Assembly: GCA_963809695.1 (NCBI GenBank) | Contig: CAWEKI010000010.1 | Coordinates: forward strand, 310,001-374,000 | Origin: JAGDMJ01 sp963809695 | GTDB taxonomy: Bacteria > Bacteroidota > Ignavibacteria > UBA10030 > UBA6906 | Length of the DNA stretch: 64,000 nucleotides | Direction: 5' to 3' | Shown here: positions 44,558 to 53,819 of the stretch, piece by piece | Layout of the letters: each line of letters starts with the position of its first letter | How positions within the stretch are numbered: the stretch's first letter is position 1 | Translations under genes and position numbers: made by a program | Notes under the pieces: model-generated | Told to the model about the DNA's origin: nothing | The model's input: only the letters and a program-made list of their open reading frames with translations | Database searches by the model: none

Positions 44558-46750
44558 GTGAAACAGGCGCTGTCGCAGCGCCGTGTTGTCATCAGCCTCT
44601 TTTATGCCAATCTGCTCTGGTGGAACGTTACCTATGCCCAACGGTCAAGCGCATCGTTCGGGCCATGCACGGAACGTTCGCTGGGTTACACACCCCGCTC
44701 TCTGGCCGTAAGCAGTCCCGTCCGGGGGGCAACATCGGAGATCGCCATCCTTTCGGCTGATCCTCCCACACTTCATTTTGTCAGGCTGGACAAGGGTGGA
44801 GCTCTTGTCGACACCGGAGCCGTCCAGTTCCCTAAGGCGCAAGCGTCCGTTTCCTTCTTTGAGAACGATGCTCAAGGCAGGTCGAGTTATGTGCTCATCT
44901 CGCAGGATGCGCGAGAAATCTCAGTGGTGCGCCGGGCGCAGCAAAAATTCGCTATTCGAACGATGACCGCTCCTGTGCGTGCAAAAAAGATTCTCGTCGC
45001 CGATATCAACAACGACAAGCGTAAGGATTTGCTTCTCTTCGGAAAAACCACCGCAGGTGTCATTACGTTGCTGGGCGGGCCGGGAGGAACGTTTAAGGAA
45101 GGTCCACTGCTCTTTCCGGAGATCTCCGTGAGCGACATGAGAACCATGGACCTGAATGGGGATGGGATCACCGACGTGGTGCTGCTGAACTGGCTTTCAA
45201 ATGAGCTCGTCGTGTTTTACGGGATTACCGGGACGATTTTCTCCGAGCAAGTCACGCTGCAGCTTCCCGGCGAGCCTGCGGATCTGGGCATCACGGAAGT
45301 CACTCGCGACCGTCGCCTACGGGCCGCTATCACCATTCCGGATGCGGGACGGATTGTCTGTCTCACCGGAAATTCCACGGGCGAATTCGACCTGGATGCT
45401 TCCATCGACACGCCGCCGCAGCTGACCCGGATCATGATCGGTGACATCAACGGAGACGGCCTTCCGGATGTCATATCCTCCACTGCAAACGGTGTGCTCG
45501 TTGCACTTGCCCGGGGGGCGCGTTCATTCGGGCAACCCGCGTACTTCGTGGGTGGGGGGCCGGAGACACTCTGGGGAGTGGGGGACATGGATGGAGATCA
45601 TCGACCCGACCTGGTGATGGCCCCGCGCAACACGAAGAGTCTCATGGTCGCGGCAAATGCCGATCACGCCGGACCCGTGGTGTGGCCGGCCCGTTACGTT
45701 GTGGGCTCGATGCCACATGGAGTGTGCCTGGGGGACTTTAACGCAGATGGACGGCTGGATGTGGCAGTGGCGAATACCGGCTCTTCAACGCTTTCTCTAC
45801 TTCTGAACAACGGGGAGGGGAAATTCGACGGACAGATTTCGTTGTCCGTTCAGGTGCGCCCGCTCTACCTTCGAGGGACGCCCGCGCGGGCCCGCGATGG
45901 GTATACGCTCCTGGTGTCGCACTCAAGGCTCGACATGATCACGGTCGTCAATCTCGCCGGCGACATGTCACGACCATCGTTCTATACTATGCCGACTGGT
46001 GATAATCCATTTATATTGCTGGCCAATGATGATGCGCGCTCACGGAAACTCGAGATTCTGGTCAGGTTCAGAAACGAACGCGATGCCTCACTTTCGCTGT
46101 CGCTCTTCGAACAGCTGAGTGGAAAACTCTTCCTCGAACGCAACCTGCAGGCGAAGGTCCCGGACAGGATCATGGCCCTCACGGTGGCCGATATCCTGGG
46201 TCGAAATGATCTCCTCGTTGCAACGCATGCCCGTTCCTCAGGCGTTTCCACGGTTTCTCTTGCTCCCTCCGCCGGGACATTCGATTTCAAGAGTGTGCAA
46301 TCGCTTTTCACTTTTGACGATTCAACCGCGAGTATTCGCTCGCTGATGTGCGGGTCATCGACCGCGTCAGAGGGGAACAACATTTTTGTAGTACTCGGAG
46401 ACCCGCGGAACGCGATTGGCATCGCGAGGGGAAAGGGGCCGGGGATGTTTCTTGATAGTCTGGAGTGGATCAGCGATGTCCGCCCGTTAGACGATGCGTC
46501 GGTCGATCTCCAGGACGTTGATGGGGATGGCACCAAGGATGTGACGGTGCTCGATTCCGGGCGAAAGGCGATCGTTGTGTACTATGGTGAGCGGGAGGGG
46601 AGGTTCGGGCCGGCCAACGTGGTTTGTGAAGCGCCAGATGTGAATGGGTTTGCCATCGGCCCGTTGCGTGACCACGCGCGACGCGATCTCGTGCTGACCC
46701 ATGGACCCAGCGGAACCGTGTCGATCACATTCAATCCATTCAGACAATGA
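44558..46750 (+). CDS. Secreted FG-GAP/VCBS repeat protein
   Basis: 730 residues from the GTG at 44558, preferred because a GGAG ribosome site lies 6 bases before it and it gives a signal peptide (KQALSQRRVVISLFYANLLW, cleavage near residue 28). At least six calcium-binding FG-GAP repeats are seen: VADINNDKRKDLLLF, MDLNGDGITDVVLL, IGDINGDGLPDVISS, VGDMDGDHRPDLVMA, LGDFNADGRLDVAVAN and LQDVDGDGTKDVTVLD. The repeats probably fold as a beta-propeller acting in adhesion or surface binding. The stop overlaps the following metalloprotease ATG (ATGA). Confidence 0.82.
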   Translation: MKQALSQRRVVISLFYANLLWWNVTYAQRSSASFGPCTERSLGYTPRSLAVSSPVRGATSEIAILSADPPTLHFVRLDKGGALVDTGAVQFPKAQASVSFFENDAQGRSSYVLISQDAREISVVRRAQQKFAIRTMTAPVRAKKILVADINNDKRKDLLLFGKTTAGVITLLGGPGGTFKEGPLLFPEISVSDMRTMDLNGDGITDVVLLNWLSNELVVFYGITGTIFSEQVTLQLPGEPADLGITEVTRDRRLRAAITIPDAGRIVCLTGNSTGEFDLDASIDTPPQLTRIMIGDINGDGLPDVISSTANGVLVALARGARSFGQPAYFVGGGPETLWGVGDMDGDHRPDLVMAPRNTKSLMVAANADHAGPVVWPARYVVGSMPHGVCLGDFNADGRLDVAVANTGSSTLSLLLNNGEGKFDGQISLSVQVRPLYLRGTPARARDGYTLLVSHSRLDMITVVNLAGDMSRPSFYTMPTGDNPFILLANDDARSRKLEILVRFRNERDASLSLSLFEQLSGKLFLERNLQAKVPDRIMALTVADILGRNDLLVATHARSSGVSTVSLAPSAGTFDFKSVQSLFTFDDSTASIRSLMCGSSTASEGNNIFVVLGDPRNAIGIARGKGPGMFLDSLEWISDVRPLDDASVDLQDVDGDGTKDVTVLDSGRKAIVVYYGEREGRFGPANVVCEAPDVNGFAIGPLRDHARRDLVLTHGPSGTVSITFNPFRQ

Positions 46751-48429
46751 CGCGAGCGGCTGGACTCCTTTCGATTGCCCTGCTTTCCCTGCTGCCGGGA
46801 CCCCGGACTTCCGCGCAGCGGTCCGAGGCACAACACCCTGTAGCGGACGCTCCCCGCCAGCTCCTGGCAACGCGCGCATTCCCCGGACTCCCTTCCGGCG
46901 AGCCAATAAAATGCGGGCTTGGCATCATAGCCCATGCAGTTCGCGATCGAGCCGCACTCCCGTTTGATCTTCAGACTGCGCTCTCCCGGCTCTTGCAGCG
47001 CGATGAACGTCAGAAATCGCTTGTGTCCGGTCACTTCAGAGTTCATTATGATACTGCCGGGATCCACAGCGCAGCCATGCTGGATAGCTCCTACACGCCT
47101 GTACCGGGATCTGCAAACGAATATGCCGATTCTGTGGCGGCAATCGCAAACCGTGTGTATGCGTTTGAGACCGGCGAGCTCGGATATGAGCCTCCTCCAA
47201 CGGATGGGGCCGAGGGAGGAGGTCCGGAATACGACATCTACGTGGAAGAGCTGAACAGCGAATACGGCGAGACCGTGCCTGAGACACCTCTGGATACAAA
47301 GCCGGACGGCGGCCGATTCATCACATACATGAGAATTGACAACGATTTCAGTTTCGTATATCCAAACGCAAACAAAGGGCTTCCTGCGCTTCGTGTGACA
47401 CTTGCGCACGAGTTCCATCATGCTATCCAGCTGGGGAGCTACGGATACTGGTCCGAAGATGTTTTCTTCCACGAAATCACCTCCACGTGGATGGAAGATG
47501 TCGTCTTTCCCGGGGTCAATGATTACTTGAACTACCTGCGGGCATCGTGGGGACACTTCAGAAATCCGGACGTTTCCTTCAGTTCAAACAACCTGATCAT
47601 GTATAGCCGGGCCATCTGGGGACACTTTATCGCTGCCAAGTTCGGCCCGGCAGTCATGCGCGCCGCCTGGGAAAATGCCATGAACGCCCGTCCCCTCGAG
47701 GCAATGGATCGAGCGCTTCAAGACCGGCGCACGACGTTCAGGATCGAATTCTTCGATTGGGTACTGTGGAACTACCACACCGGTTCACGCGCAGATTCCA
47801 TGGCCTATTATCCGAAAGGGGCAATCTATCCGGAAATTGTACTCTCACCCGCTCAGTTCACTCCTCCCACCGGACTACTGACCGGAGAAGTCCAGCCGCT
47901 CAGCGCGATCTACCACCAGGTGTACACTCCCGCCGATACCGTCATCCTGATTCAGGCCAACAATAACCTTGAATCTGCGGAGCAGCAATCCACGACCCTT
48001 TTCCCGTATTCAATCAGTTTGAGTGGTACGGCGCCGGACGATTCGTACGAACAAGCAGGAAACGCTCTTTTCTTCAAGCCATCCGTTGCCGACCCTACGA
48101 ACTGGAAGACCATGAAGATTGTCCAGGGCGTAGCTTCTTTCACCGGAATTGCAGACGGGACTCCTTTCCCCAATCCATTCCGTCCGGATGGAAGATCGCT
48201 CCTGTTCATTCCCGCGCAGGCGGAATCCGGGACTCTTTATATCTACTCGAGCAGCATGGATCTCGTGTTCAGTGCCGCGCAAGTTCCGGTCGTCAACTTC
48301 GGGAAACTCATGTTCACCTGGAACGGGTGCACGAAGGACAACAGTCCGGCAAAGAGCGGCGTCTATGTTTTCATTCTTTCGACGCCGGGCAAAACCATCA
48401 CCGGTAAGATTGCACTCATAAGGAAATGA
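46747..48429 (+). CDS. MXAN_6640-like secreted metalloprotease with type IX-like C-terminal sorting domain
   Basis: 560 residues. A signal peptide (TRAAGLLSIALLSLLPGPRTSAQ) is followed by a catalytic domain with HEFHH at residues 221-225 (zinc-binding HExxH) and a downstream acidic FFHEITSTWMEDVV, as in the MXAN_6640-type family. About residues 470-560 form an all-beta tail with GTPFPNPFRPDG, typical of Por-type C-terminal sorting domains. This suggests export across the outer membrane by type IX secretion; no T9SS gene is in the window. Its stop overlaps the next ATG (ATGA), joining it to ccmA. Confidence 0.82.
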   Translation: MTRAAGLLSIALLSLLPGPRTSAQRSEAQHPVADAPRQLLATRAFPGLPSGEPIKCGLGIIAHAVRDRAALPFDLQTALSRLLQRDERQKSLVSGHFRVHYDTAGIHSAAMLDSSYTPVPGSANEYADSVAAIANRVYAFETGELGYEPPPTDGAEGGGPEYDIYVEELNSEYGETVPETPLDTKPDGGRFITYMRIDNDFSFVYPNANKGLPALRVTLAHEFHHAIQLGSYGYWSEDVFFHEITSTWMEDVVFPGVNDYLNYLRASWGHFRNPDVSFSSNNLIMYSRAIWGHFIAAKFGPAVMRAAWENAMNARPLEAMDRALQDRRTTFRIEFFDWVLWNYHTGSRADSMAYYPKGAIYPEIVLSPAQFTPPTGLLTGEVQPLSAIYHQVYTPADTVILIQANNNLESAEQQSTTLFPYSISLSGTAPDDSYEQAGNALFFKPSVADPTNWKTMKIVQGVASFTGIADGTPFPNPFRPDGRSLLFIPAQAESGTLYIYSSSMDLVFSAAQVPVVNFGKLMFTWNGCTKDNSPAKSGVYVFILSTPGKTITGKIALIRK

Positions 48430-49055
48430 CCGTGGGGCTTACCCTGGCAGCGACAAATCTGAAAAAACTGTTCAACTGGAGAGTGATATTCCGGGACATC
48501 AGCTTTGAGGTGTCGCGGGGGCAAACGCTCCTGGTGACAGGGCGAAACGGATCCGGGAAGTCCACACTCGTCAAGATCATCAGCGGTGTATTGACGCCCA
48601 CGTCCGGGTCGGTGACCGTCAACGGGGCGGGAAACGGAAAAGGAAATGACAGGCCCGACTTTGTGGGGTTGGTTTCTCCCTATCTCCAGATGTACGATGA
48701 GTTCTCTGCACGGGAAAACATTCAGTACGCGCTGGCCATCCGCGGGCGAAGGGTGGATGTTGCCTGGATAGACGAACTTCTCAGGCGTGTCGGTTTGTTT
48801 GATCGCCGGCATGATGCCGTCCGCACCTATTCCTCAGGGATGAAGCAGCGAGTGAAATACGCCTTTGCATTGGCACACAAGCCTCCGGTTTTGCTCCTGG
48901 ATGAGCCGATGGCGAACCTGGACAGCGAAGGTACGTCTATCGTGCGGGATATCATGACCATGCAACGCAATGAGGGCATTCTTGTCGTCGCAACCAACGA
49001 TCTCTCAGACATCGACCATTTCGACCGCCGGGTGGACCTCAATGCCGCATCCTGA
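48426..49055 (+). CDS. ccmA: Heme exporter ATP-binding protein CcmA
   Basis: 209 residues. Walker A is GRNGSGKSTLVKIISG, the signature YSSGMKQRVKYAFALAH, and Walker B LLLDEPMANLD. Position first in a ccmABCDEF run decides CcmA over other ABC ATPases. In system I, CcmAB releases heme-loaded CcmE from CcmCD using ATP. The ATG overlaps the protease stop and the end overlaps ccmB by 14 bases. Confidence 0.88.
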   Translation: MTVGLTLAATNLKKLFNWRVIFRDISFEVSRGQTLLVTGRNGSGKSTLVKIISGVLTPTSGSVTVNGAGNGKGNDRPDFVGLVSPYLQMYDEFSARENIQYALAIRGRRVDVAWIDELLRRVGLFDRRHDAVRTYSSGMKQRVKYAFALAHKPPVLLLDEPMANLDSEGTSIVRDIMTMQRNEGILVVATNDLSDIDHFDRRVDLNAAS

Positions 49056-49737
49056 GTCCGCGCGGGGAGGCTGGGCAACCTCGGTACTGGCAATCTTCAA
49101 AAAAGACTGGCAGTCGGAACTGAGGACCCGGTACGCCATCAGCGCCCTGTTAATGTTTGTGGTTACCACGATCGCGATTATCCTCTTCTCGCTGGGAAGT
49201 GAAGGGGCGGCTGCCGACGTTCTGTCGGGGATGCTCTGGGTCGTGATCTTCTTTGCGGCCATGTCCGGCCTCTCCAGGACGTTCGTCATGGAAGAGGAGA
49301 GGGGGACGGCAATGACGCTTCAGTTGCTGGCTCCTCCGAGTGCCGTTTACTGCGGGAAGCTTCTTTTCAATCTTGTCCTTGTCGTGGGGGTGAATCTCCT
49401 TACCGTAGCCCTCTATTCGCTCTTTATCAACGGTTTCGTCATTAAGACAGGGTCCATTTTCGTTGTCACGATCGCCCTGGGGAGCATTGGTTTTGCTGCA
49501 GCAGCGACGATCATCGCCGCGATCATCGCCCGTGCGAGCACAAAAGGGACGCTCTATCCGGTGCTTTCGTTCCCGATTCTCTTGCCCCTTTTGCTCACGG
49601 TGATCAATGCAACGCGCCTGGCAGCCGAAGGAGCATTTTTTGAAGAGGCCTATGGTGAATTTCAGATCCTGATTTCGTATATTGTTGTGGTCATTGCCAC
49701 TTCGTTCATTGTCTTTGACTTTGTCTGGAAAGATTAG
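49042..49737 (+). CDS. ccmB: Heme exporter membrane protein CcmB
   Basis: 231 residues from ATG 49042, which lies inside the ccmA end; the frame is open upstream but that part overlaps ccmA. About six membrane helices are seen (ISALLMFVVTTIAIILFSLG, LWVVIFFAAMSGLSRTFV, LLFNLVLVVGVNLLTVALYS and others), with the CcmB-typical FVMEEERGTAMTLQLLAPP motif after the second. It forms the CcmAB transporter. Confidence 0.9.
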   Translation: MPHPESARGGWATSVLAIFKKDWQSELRTRYAISALLMFVVTTIAIILFSLGSEGAAADVLSGMLWVVIFFAAMSGLSRTFVMEEERGTAMTLQLLAPPSAVYCGKLLFNLVLVVGVNLLTVALYSLFINGFVIKTGSIFVVTIALGSIGFAAAATIIAAIIARASTKGTLYPVLSFPILLPLLLTVINATRLAAEGAFFEEAYGEFQILISYIVVVIATSFIVFDFVWKD

Positions 49738-49740
49738 CCC

Positions 49741-50442
49741 ATGGGAGCAAGGATTCTGCTAGGTGTCTGGTTGACGGCTGTGATCGTCCTCGGTTTTTCC
49801 TTGCCCATGGTGGCACAGCCTCATCAGTGGTACGACCTTCCGATCATCCCCGGGCTCGAAGAGAAGGCCCGCATTATGTTCTTCCATGTCCCCACGGCAT
49901 GGCTCAGCGTCGTGGCGTTTGTGACCAGCATGATCTACGGTATTCAGTATCTTCGGCGGCGCAATCCTGAAGATGACATAAAGTCGGCCTCCGCAGCCGG
50001 TTTGGGGTTCCTTTTTTGCTTCCTGGCTACCGTCACGGGAGCCATCTGGGCCAGGTTCAGTTGGGGAACCTATTGGAACTGGGACCCTCGGCAGACATCC
50101 ATTTTTGTCCTTCTCTTGATCTATGGAGCCTATTTTGCTCTCCGCTCCGCTGTGGAAGTGGAGGAGAAGAAGGCAGCCCTTTCCGCGGTCTATGCAATCA
50201 TCGCTGCGGTGACCATGCCTTTTTTTATGTTCATCATGCCCCGGATACTGGCCAGCCTGCATCCGGAGCCGATCCTGAATGCCCAGGGGAAAGTCCATAT
50301 GAACAGTACGATGCTGATTGTCTTCCTATCGTCCCTGGCTGGTTTTACCGGCTTATACTACTGGATGTGGCGCCTGCAGGTCCGCATGCGCCTCCTTGAG
50401 CTGTCCCGTGCACAGAGAGAAGGAGAACATGCCCGTGTTTGA
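49741..50442 (+). CDS. ccmC: Heme-handling protein CcmC
   Basis: 233 residues with six membrane helices. The WWD-type motif is in FSWGTYWNWDPRQTSIFV, preceded by ARIMFFHVPTAWLSVVAF with the conserved periplasmic-side His. A second axial His candidate is in PILNAQGKVHMNSTM. CcmC passes heme to CcmE with the help of CcmD. It follows ccmB by 3 bases and overlaps ccmD. Confidence 0.9.
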   Translation: MGARILLGVWLTAVIVLGFSLPMVAQPHQWYDLPIIPGLEEKARIMFFHVPTAWLSVVAFVTSMIYGIQYLRRRNPEDDIKSASAAGLGFLFCFLATVTGAIWARFSWGTYWNWDPRQTSIFVLLLIYGAYFALRSAVEVEEKKAALSAVYAIIAAVTMPFFMFIMPRILASLHPEPILNAQGKVHMNSTMLIVFLSSLAGFTGLYYWMWRLQVRMRLLELSRAQREGEHARV

Positions 50443-50575
50443 CTTCCTATCGAGTCATTCCCTTTTTGTTGTGTTATTTGTGGCACTTGTTGTATGGCTT
50501 GGGGTGTTCTTGTATATGATGCGCATCGAGAAGAAGCTCAAGGACCTTGAAGGTCAACGAAACCAAGGACATTAA
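50429..50575 (+). CDS. ccmD: CcmD-like small membrane protein
   Basis: 48 residues from ATG 50429, with AGGAG just before it. It has one membrane helix (SLFVVLFVALVVWLGVFLYM) and a short charged cytoplasmic tail (MRIEKKLKDLEGQR), the usual CcmD plan. It overlaps the ccmC end and lies before ccmE. In E. coli CcmD helps release heme-loaded CcmE from CcmC. Confidence 0.82.
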   Translation: MPVFDFLSSHSLFVVLFVALVVWLGVFLYMMRIEKKLKDLEGQRNQGH

Positions 50576-50599
50576 TTCAATAATCGGAGGGAAGGACGC

Positions 50600-50992
50600 A
50601 TGCGGCCGAAGGTCATCATTGCATCCGTCATCGTGATTCTGTTCATTATTTTTGGATCGTATTCGTTCCTGCAGAGCAACGTCGAATACACGGACGTGGC
50701 TGGTGCCATGCAGAAGCACAAGAAAGTGCAGCTGAAGGGCTCCTGGGATAAGAGTAAGGAATCATACTTCAACTCGGCGACGAGCCAATTCACGTTCTAC
50801 CTTGTGGATGATGCCGGGCGGGAATGCAAAGTGGTGCTGGACGGAGCCGCGCCGAACAACTTCGAGCTGGCGACCAGCGTCGTCGCCAAGGGACGCTACA
50901 TGGATGAGGGATATTTCCACGCTACCGAAGTGTTGACGAAATGTCCCTCAAAGTACGAAGCGCAGCCGGACGAGGTGATGAAGCAGAGCTAG
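50600..50992 (+). CDS. ccmE: CcmE heme chaperone, Cys-type (CxxxY)
   Basis: 130 residues with an N-terminal membrane anchor (VIIASVIVILFIIFGSYSFL) and a small OB-like beta domain (VQLKGSWDKS, FTFYLVDDAGRECKVVLDG, SVVAKGRYMDEGYFHATEVL). The classical heme-binding HxxxY is replaced by CPSKY: Cys115 and Tyr119. Cys-type CcmE is known from archaea and some bacteria such as Desulfovibrio, where the chaperone system lacks the usual CcmH/I partners. No ccmG, ccmH or ccmI gene follows here, which agrees. Confidence 0.9.
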   Translation: MRPKVIIASVIVILFIIFGSYSFLQSNVEYTDVAGAMQKHKKVQLKGSWDKSKESYFNSATSQFTFYLVDDAGRECKVVLDGAAPNNFELATSVVAKGRYMDEGYFHATEVLTKCPSKYEAQPDEVMKQS

Positions 50993-51063
50993 CGACCGCT
51001 CGCGTGCTGCGTTGTCCTCATTTGCTTTAGAGTCAACTGTTCTTTTACTTGTCGGAGATGCAC

Positions 51064-53373
51064 ATGATCGGCAGCATCCTTGTGAAGCTTGCCTTTGTCG
51101 CCTGTCTTGTTTCCGTGGTCAGCTTTTTCCAGTATCACCGGCGGCCTAAACCACGAGTTCTCACGGCTGCGAGGACCTTCTTCCATGCCACTGTGGTCTC
51201 CGTCCTGGTGATCGCGGCATATCTTCTCTATCTGATCCTCACCCACCAATTTCAATACACCTACATCTGGTCGTACAGCTCCCGTGAGCTTTCGCTCCCG
51301 CTTCTGATCTCCACATTCTATGCGGGACAGGAGGGGAGCTTCATGTTGTGGACCCTCTACACGTCGATCATCGGCGTCTTCCTTATGCGGCATGCTGCCC
51401 ACAAGGGGTACGAGCCCGAGGTGATGGGGGTCTACGGAATGATTGAGGCGTCCCTTCTCCTGATGCTGATCGTGAAGAATCCCTTCGCGTATGTCTGGGA
51501 CAGCTTCCCGGGACAGGTGGCTGCAGGATTTGTGCCGGTGAACGGACGCGGATTGAACCCATTGCTCCAGAACTACTGGATGGTGATCCATCCGCAGGTG
51601 CTCTTTAGCGGATTCTCCGCCATGGGTGTCCCCTATGCCTATGCCGTGGCGGCGCTCATCAAACGGGATTACAACAACTGGATACGACCTGCCACGCCGT
51701 GGCTGGTCCTTGCAGCGACCATCCTGGGGACCGGGATCATGATGGGTGGGTTCTGGGCATACGAGACGCTGGGGTGGGGAGGCTACTGGGGATGGGATCC
51801 TGTGGAGAACTCATCGCTTGTCCCCTGGCTGATTGCTGTTGCAGGAATCCACATGACGCTCTCCCAGCGACGTACCGGAGGGTTCAAGAAGACCAACCTG
51901 ATCCTGGGCATGCTCTGCTTCATCATGGTGGTCTACTCCACGTTTCTCACCCGGAGCGGTGTCCTGGGCGACACCTCCGTGCATTCCTTTGTGGACCCCG
52001 GAATGTTGGTTTACTGGCTGCTCGTTGGAATGATCGTGTTGTTTGTGGGGTTCGGAACGTTCATGCTGCTGCGCCGCTGGAAGGAAATTCCCGTGACGCC
52101 CGGCCAACGCCACTATTACTACTCCCGGGAATTTGCCTTGTTTCTCGGGGCTTGCGTGCTCGTGGCGGCCGCGTTGTTCATCGTGGTGGGCACATCCTCC
52201 CCGATCATTACGGATATTCTTCACGGAACGAAGAGCGCGGTCGATACAACATACTACGTGACCACCACGTTGCCCCTGGGCGTCGCCGTGGGCATTCTTG
52301 CGGGTCTCGGGCAGCTCCTCTGGTGGAATAGATCGCGAAAGCAGGACGTGCTCAGGAGCCTGAGGTGGCCTACAGGGCTCGCACTGGGGACAGCGATCCT
52401 CTTCGCGATCATTGTCGGGGTAGAATTCCTGGTCGGCCTCTTTGTCTTTGCGGCAGCGTTCGCGCTCTTTGCGAATCTTGCGGTGGGATGGAAGCTGATG
52501 AAGGGCAATCCAAAGTTCGCCGGTGGATCTGTGGCGCACATCGGTTTGGCGGTCATGTTCCTGGGATTTGTCGCATCATCGAAATACGACACGAAGGAAA
52601 CGTTGTCGCTCAAACAGGGGCAGCCCACGACCTCGCTCGGATACACCTTGACTTATACCGGCTACAGACCGATCGATCAGGAGAAATATGCCTTTCAGGT
52701 GAGCGTGGAAGGGCAGGGAAAGCAATATGTTGTGGCGCCGGTCATGTATTACAGTTCATATAATGACGGGCTGATGCGCAACCCGGATATCCTGAACATG
52801 GTGACGAAAGACTTCTACCTTGCGCCGCTTGCATTGGAGCAGCGGAGTGATTCATCGAAGCAAGCGCTTCAGAAAGTGATGCTGAAGCGTGGGGAAACCA
52901 AAAAAGTCGGATCTCTTGAGATCACCTTTGTAGACTTCGACGTCCCGGACATGCAAAAGGCAGCCATGCTGGAAGGAAAGGACGTGCGCATTGCTGCGCG
53001 GTTGAAAGTCAAGGGGTACGGCGAGAAGCCGCGGACGGTTGAGCCGGCCAAACTCCTCAGCGGCGGGAATCTCACCGATCAACCCGCAGCGCTCGGGAAG
53101 GAGTATGAGTTTGTGATCACCGGCATGAGTCCGGACCGCGAGAGCAGGGAAAATTCGTCCGTAGAGATCGGCGTGCGGAATCTCGTGCAGGGTGCGGCAG
53201 CCAAACAGCAAGAGCCGGACGTTCTTGTTGTCGAGGCCAGCCTGAAACCCTTCATCAATATGGTCTGGTCGGGCGTGATCATTGTGCTCGTGGGTTTTCT
53301 CGTGACGATCGTGCGAAGAGCGCAGGAGGCAGCGCAGAAGAACAGCGCTGTTGCGGAGACCGTTGAGGACTGA
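51064..53373 (+). CDS. ccmF: CcmF-like cytochrome c heme lyase subunit
   Basis: 769 residues. ATG 51064 is preferred because GGAG lies 6 bases before it; TTG 51049 and ATG 51058 are alternatives. Many membrane helices and the WWD motif GGYWGWDPVENSSLVPWL are present, together with conserved periplasmic His (NYWMVIHPQVLFSGF). The C-terminal periplasmic part (about residues 540-735) is long and beta-rich. It should perform heme ligation to apocytochrome c with CcmE. It closes the run ccmA-F and converges with the DUF2231 gene, 14 bases away. Confidence 0.88.
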   Translation: MIGSILVKLAFVACLVSVVSFFQYHRRPKPRVLTAARTFFHATVVSVLVIAAYLLYLILTHQFQYTYIWSYSSRELSLPLLISTFYAGQEGSFMLWTLYTSIIGVFLMRHAAHKGYEPEVMGVYGMIEASLLLMLIVKNPFAYVWDSFPGQVAAGFVPVNGRGLNPLLQNYWMVIHPQVLFSGFSAMGVPYAYAVAALIKRDYNNWIRPATPWLVLAATILGTGIMMGGFWAYETLGWGGYWGWDPVENSSLVPWLIAVAGIHMTLSQRRTGGFKKTNLILGMLCFIMVVYSTFLTRSGVLGDTSVHSFVDPGMLVYWLLVGMIVLFVGFGTFMLLRRWKEIPVTPGQRHYYYSREFALFLGACVLVAAALFIVVGTSSPIITDILHGTKSAVDTTYYVTTTLPLGVAVGILAGLGQLLWWNRSRKQDVLRSLRWPTGLALGTAILFAIIVGVEFLVGLFVFAAAFALFANLAVGWKLMKGNPKFAGGSVAHIGLAVMFLGFVASSKYDTKETLSLKQGQPTTSLGYTLTYTGYRPIDQEKYAFQVSVEGQGKQYVVAPVMYYSSYNDGLMRNPDILNMVTKDFYLAPLALEQRSDSSKQALQKVMLKRGETKKVGSLEITFVDFDVPDMQKAAMLEGKDVRIAARLKVKGYGEKPRTVEPAKLLSGGNLTDQPAALGKEYEFVITGMSPDRESRENSSVEIGVRNLVQGAAAKQQEPDVLVVEASLKPFINMVWSGVIIVLVGFLVTIVRRAQEAAQKNSAVAETVED

Positions 53374-53387
53374 CGGCAGGCGCACCG

Positions 53388-53819
53388 TCATTGAGCGGGG
53401 AGGCCGAATCCGATGCCGAACCGATACACCAGCTCGCCGCCGTACCAGGCTCCTGCCCAGAGGCAGGCAAGCGCAACAGCAAAGAGTCCGAGATACAGAA
53501 TCCGGCGCGCGGGCCGGATTGCTGTGCGCATGCCCGCTCGCCAGAGCAGCAACGACGTGAATGCCCCTGCCGTCAGGAATGCCATTTGCTGATGTGCGTC
53601 GAATGTCTCTGCGGCCATCGGGGGAATCACTGTCTGGCCCTTTGCCACCAACCCGCTGATCACGGCAGCCACAACTCCGATCGTTCCCGCCAGGTGCGCC
53701 CACCATCCCGCCGTTGAGAGCTCCTCCCGTGAAAGAAGGATCCCAAGCAAGTCAAACGCCAGGGCAGTGGTGAGCAACGCCACGGGAAAATGGACGAGGA
53801 ACGGGTGGTAGTTGGGCAC
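53388..53819 (-). CDS. DUF2231-family membrane protein
   Basis: 143 residues from a GTG overlapping the bshB1 stop by one base (TAGTG). Four membrane helices and the conserved N-terminal HPFLVHFPVALLTTAL motif define the DUF2231 family; the two His may bind heme or metal, which is not proven. DUF2231 proteins often accompany cytochromes, so the proximity of ccmF is suggestive but they lie on opposite strands. Function unknown. Confidence 0.82.
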   Translation of the reverse strand: MPNYHPFLVHFPVALLTTALAFDLLGILLSREELSTAGWWAHLAGTIGVVAAVISGLVAKGQTVIPPMAAETFDAHQQMAFLTAGAFTSLLLWRAGMRTAIRPARRILYLGLFAVALACLWAGAWYGGELVYRFGIGFGLPAQ

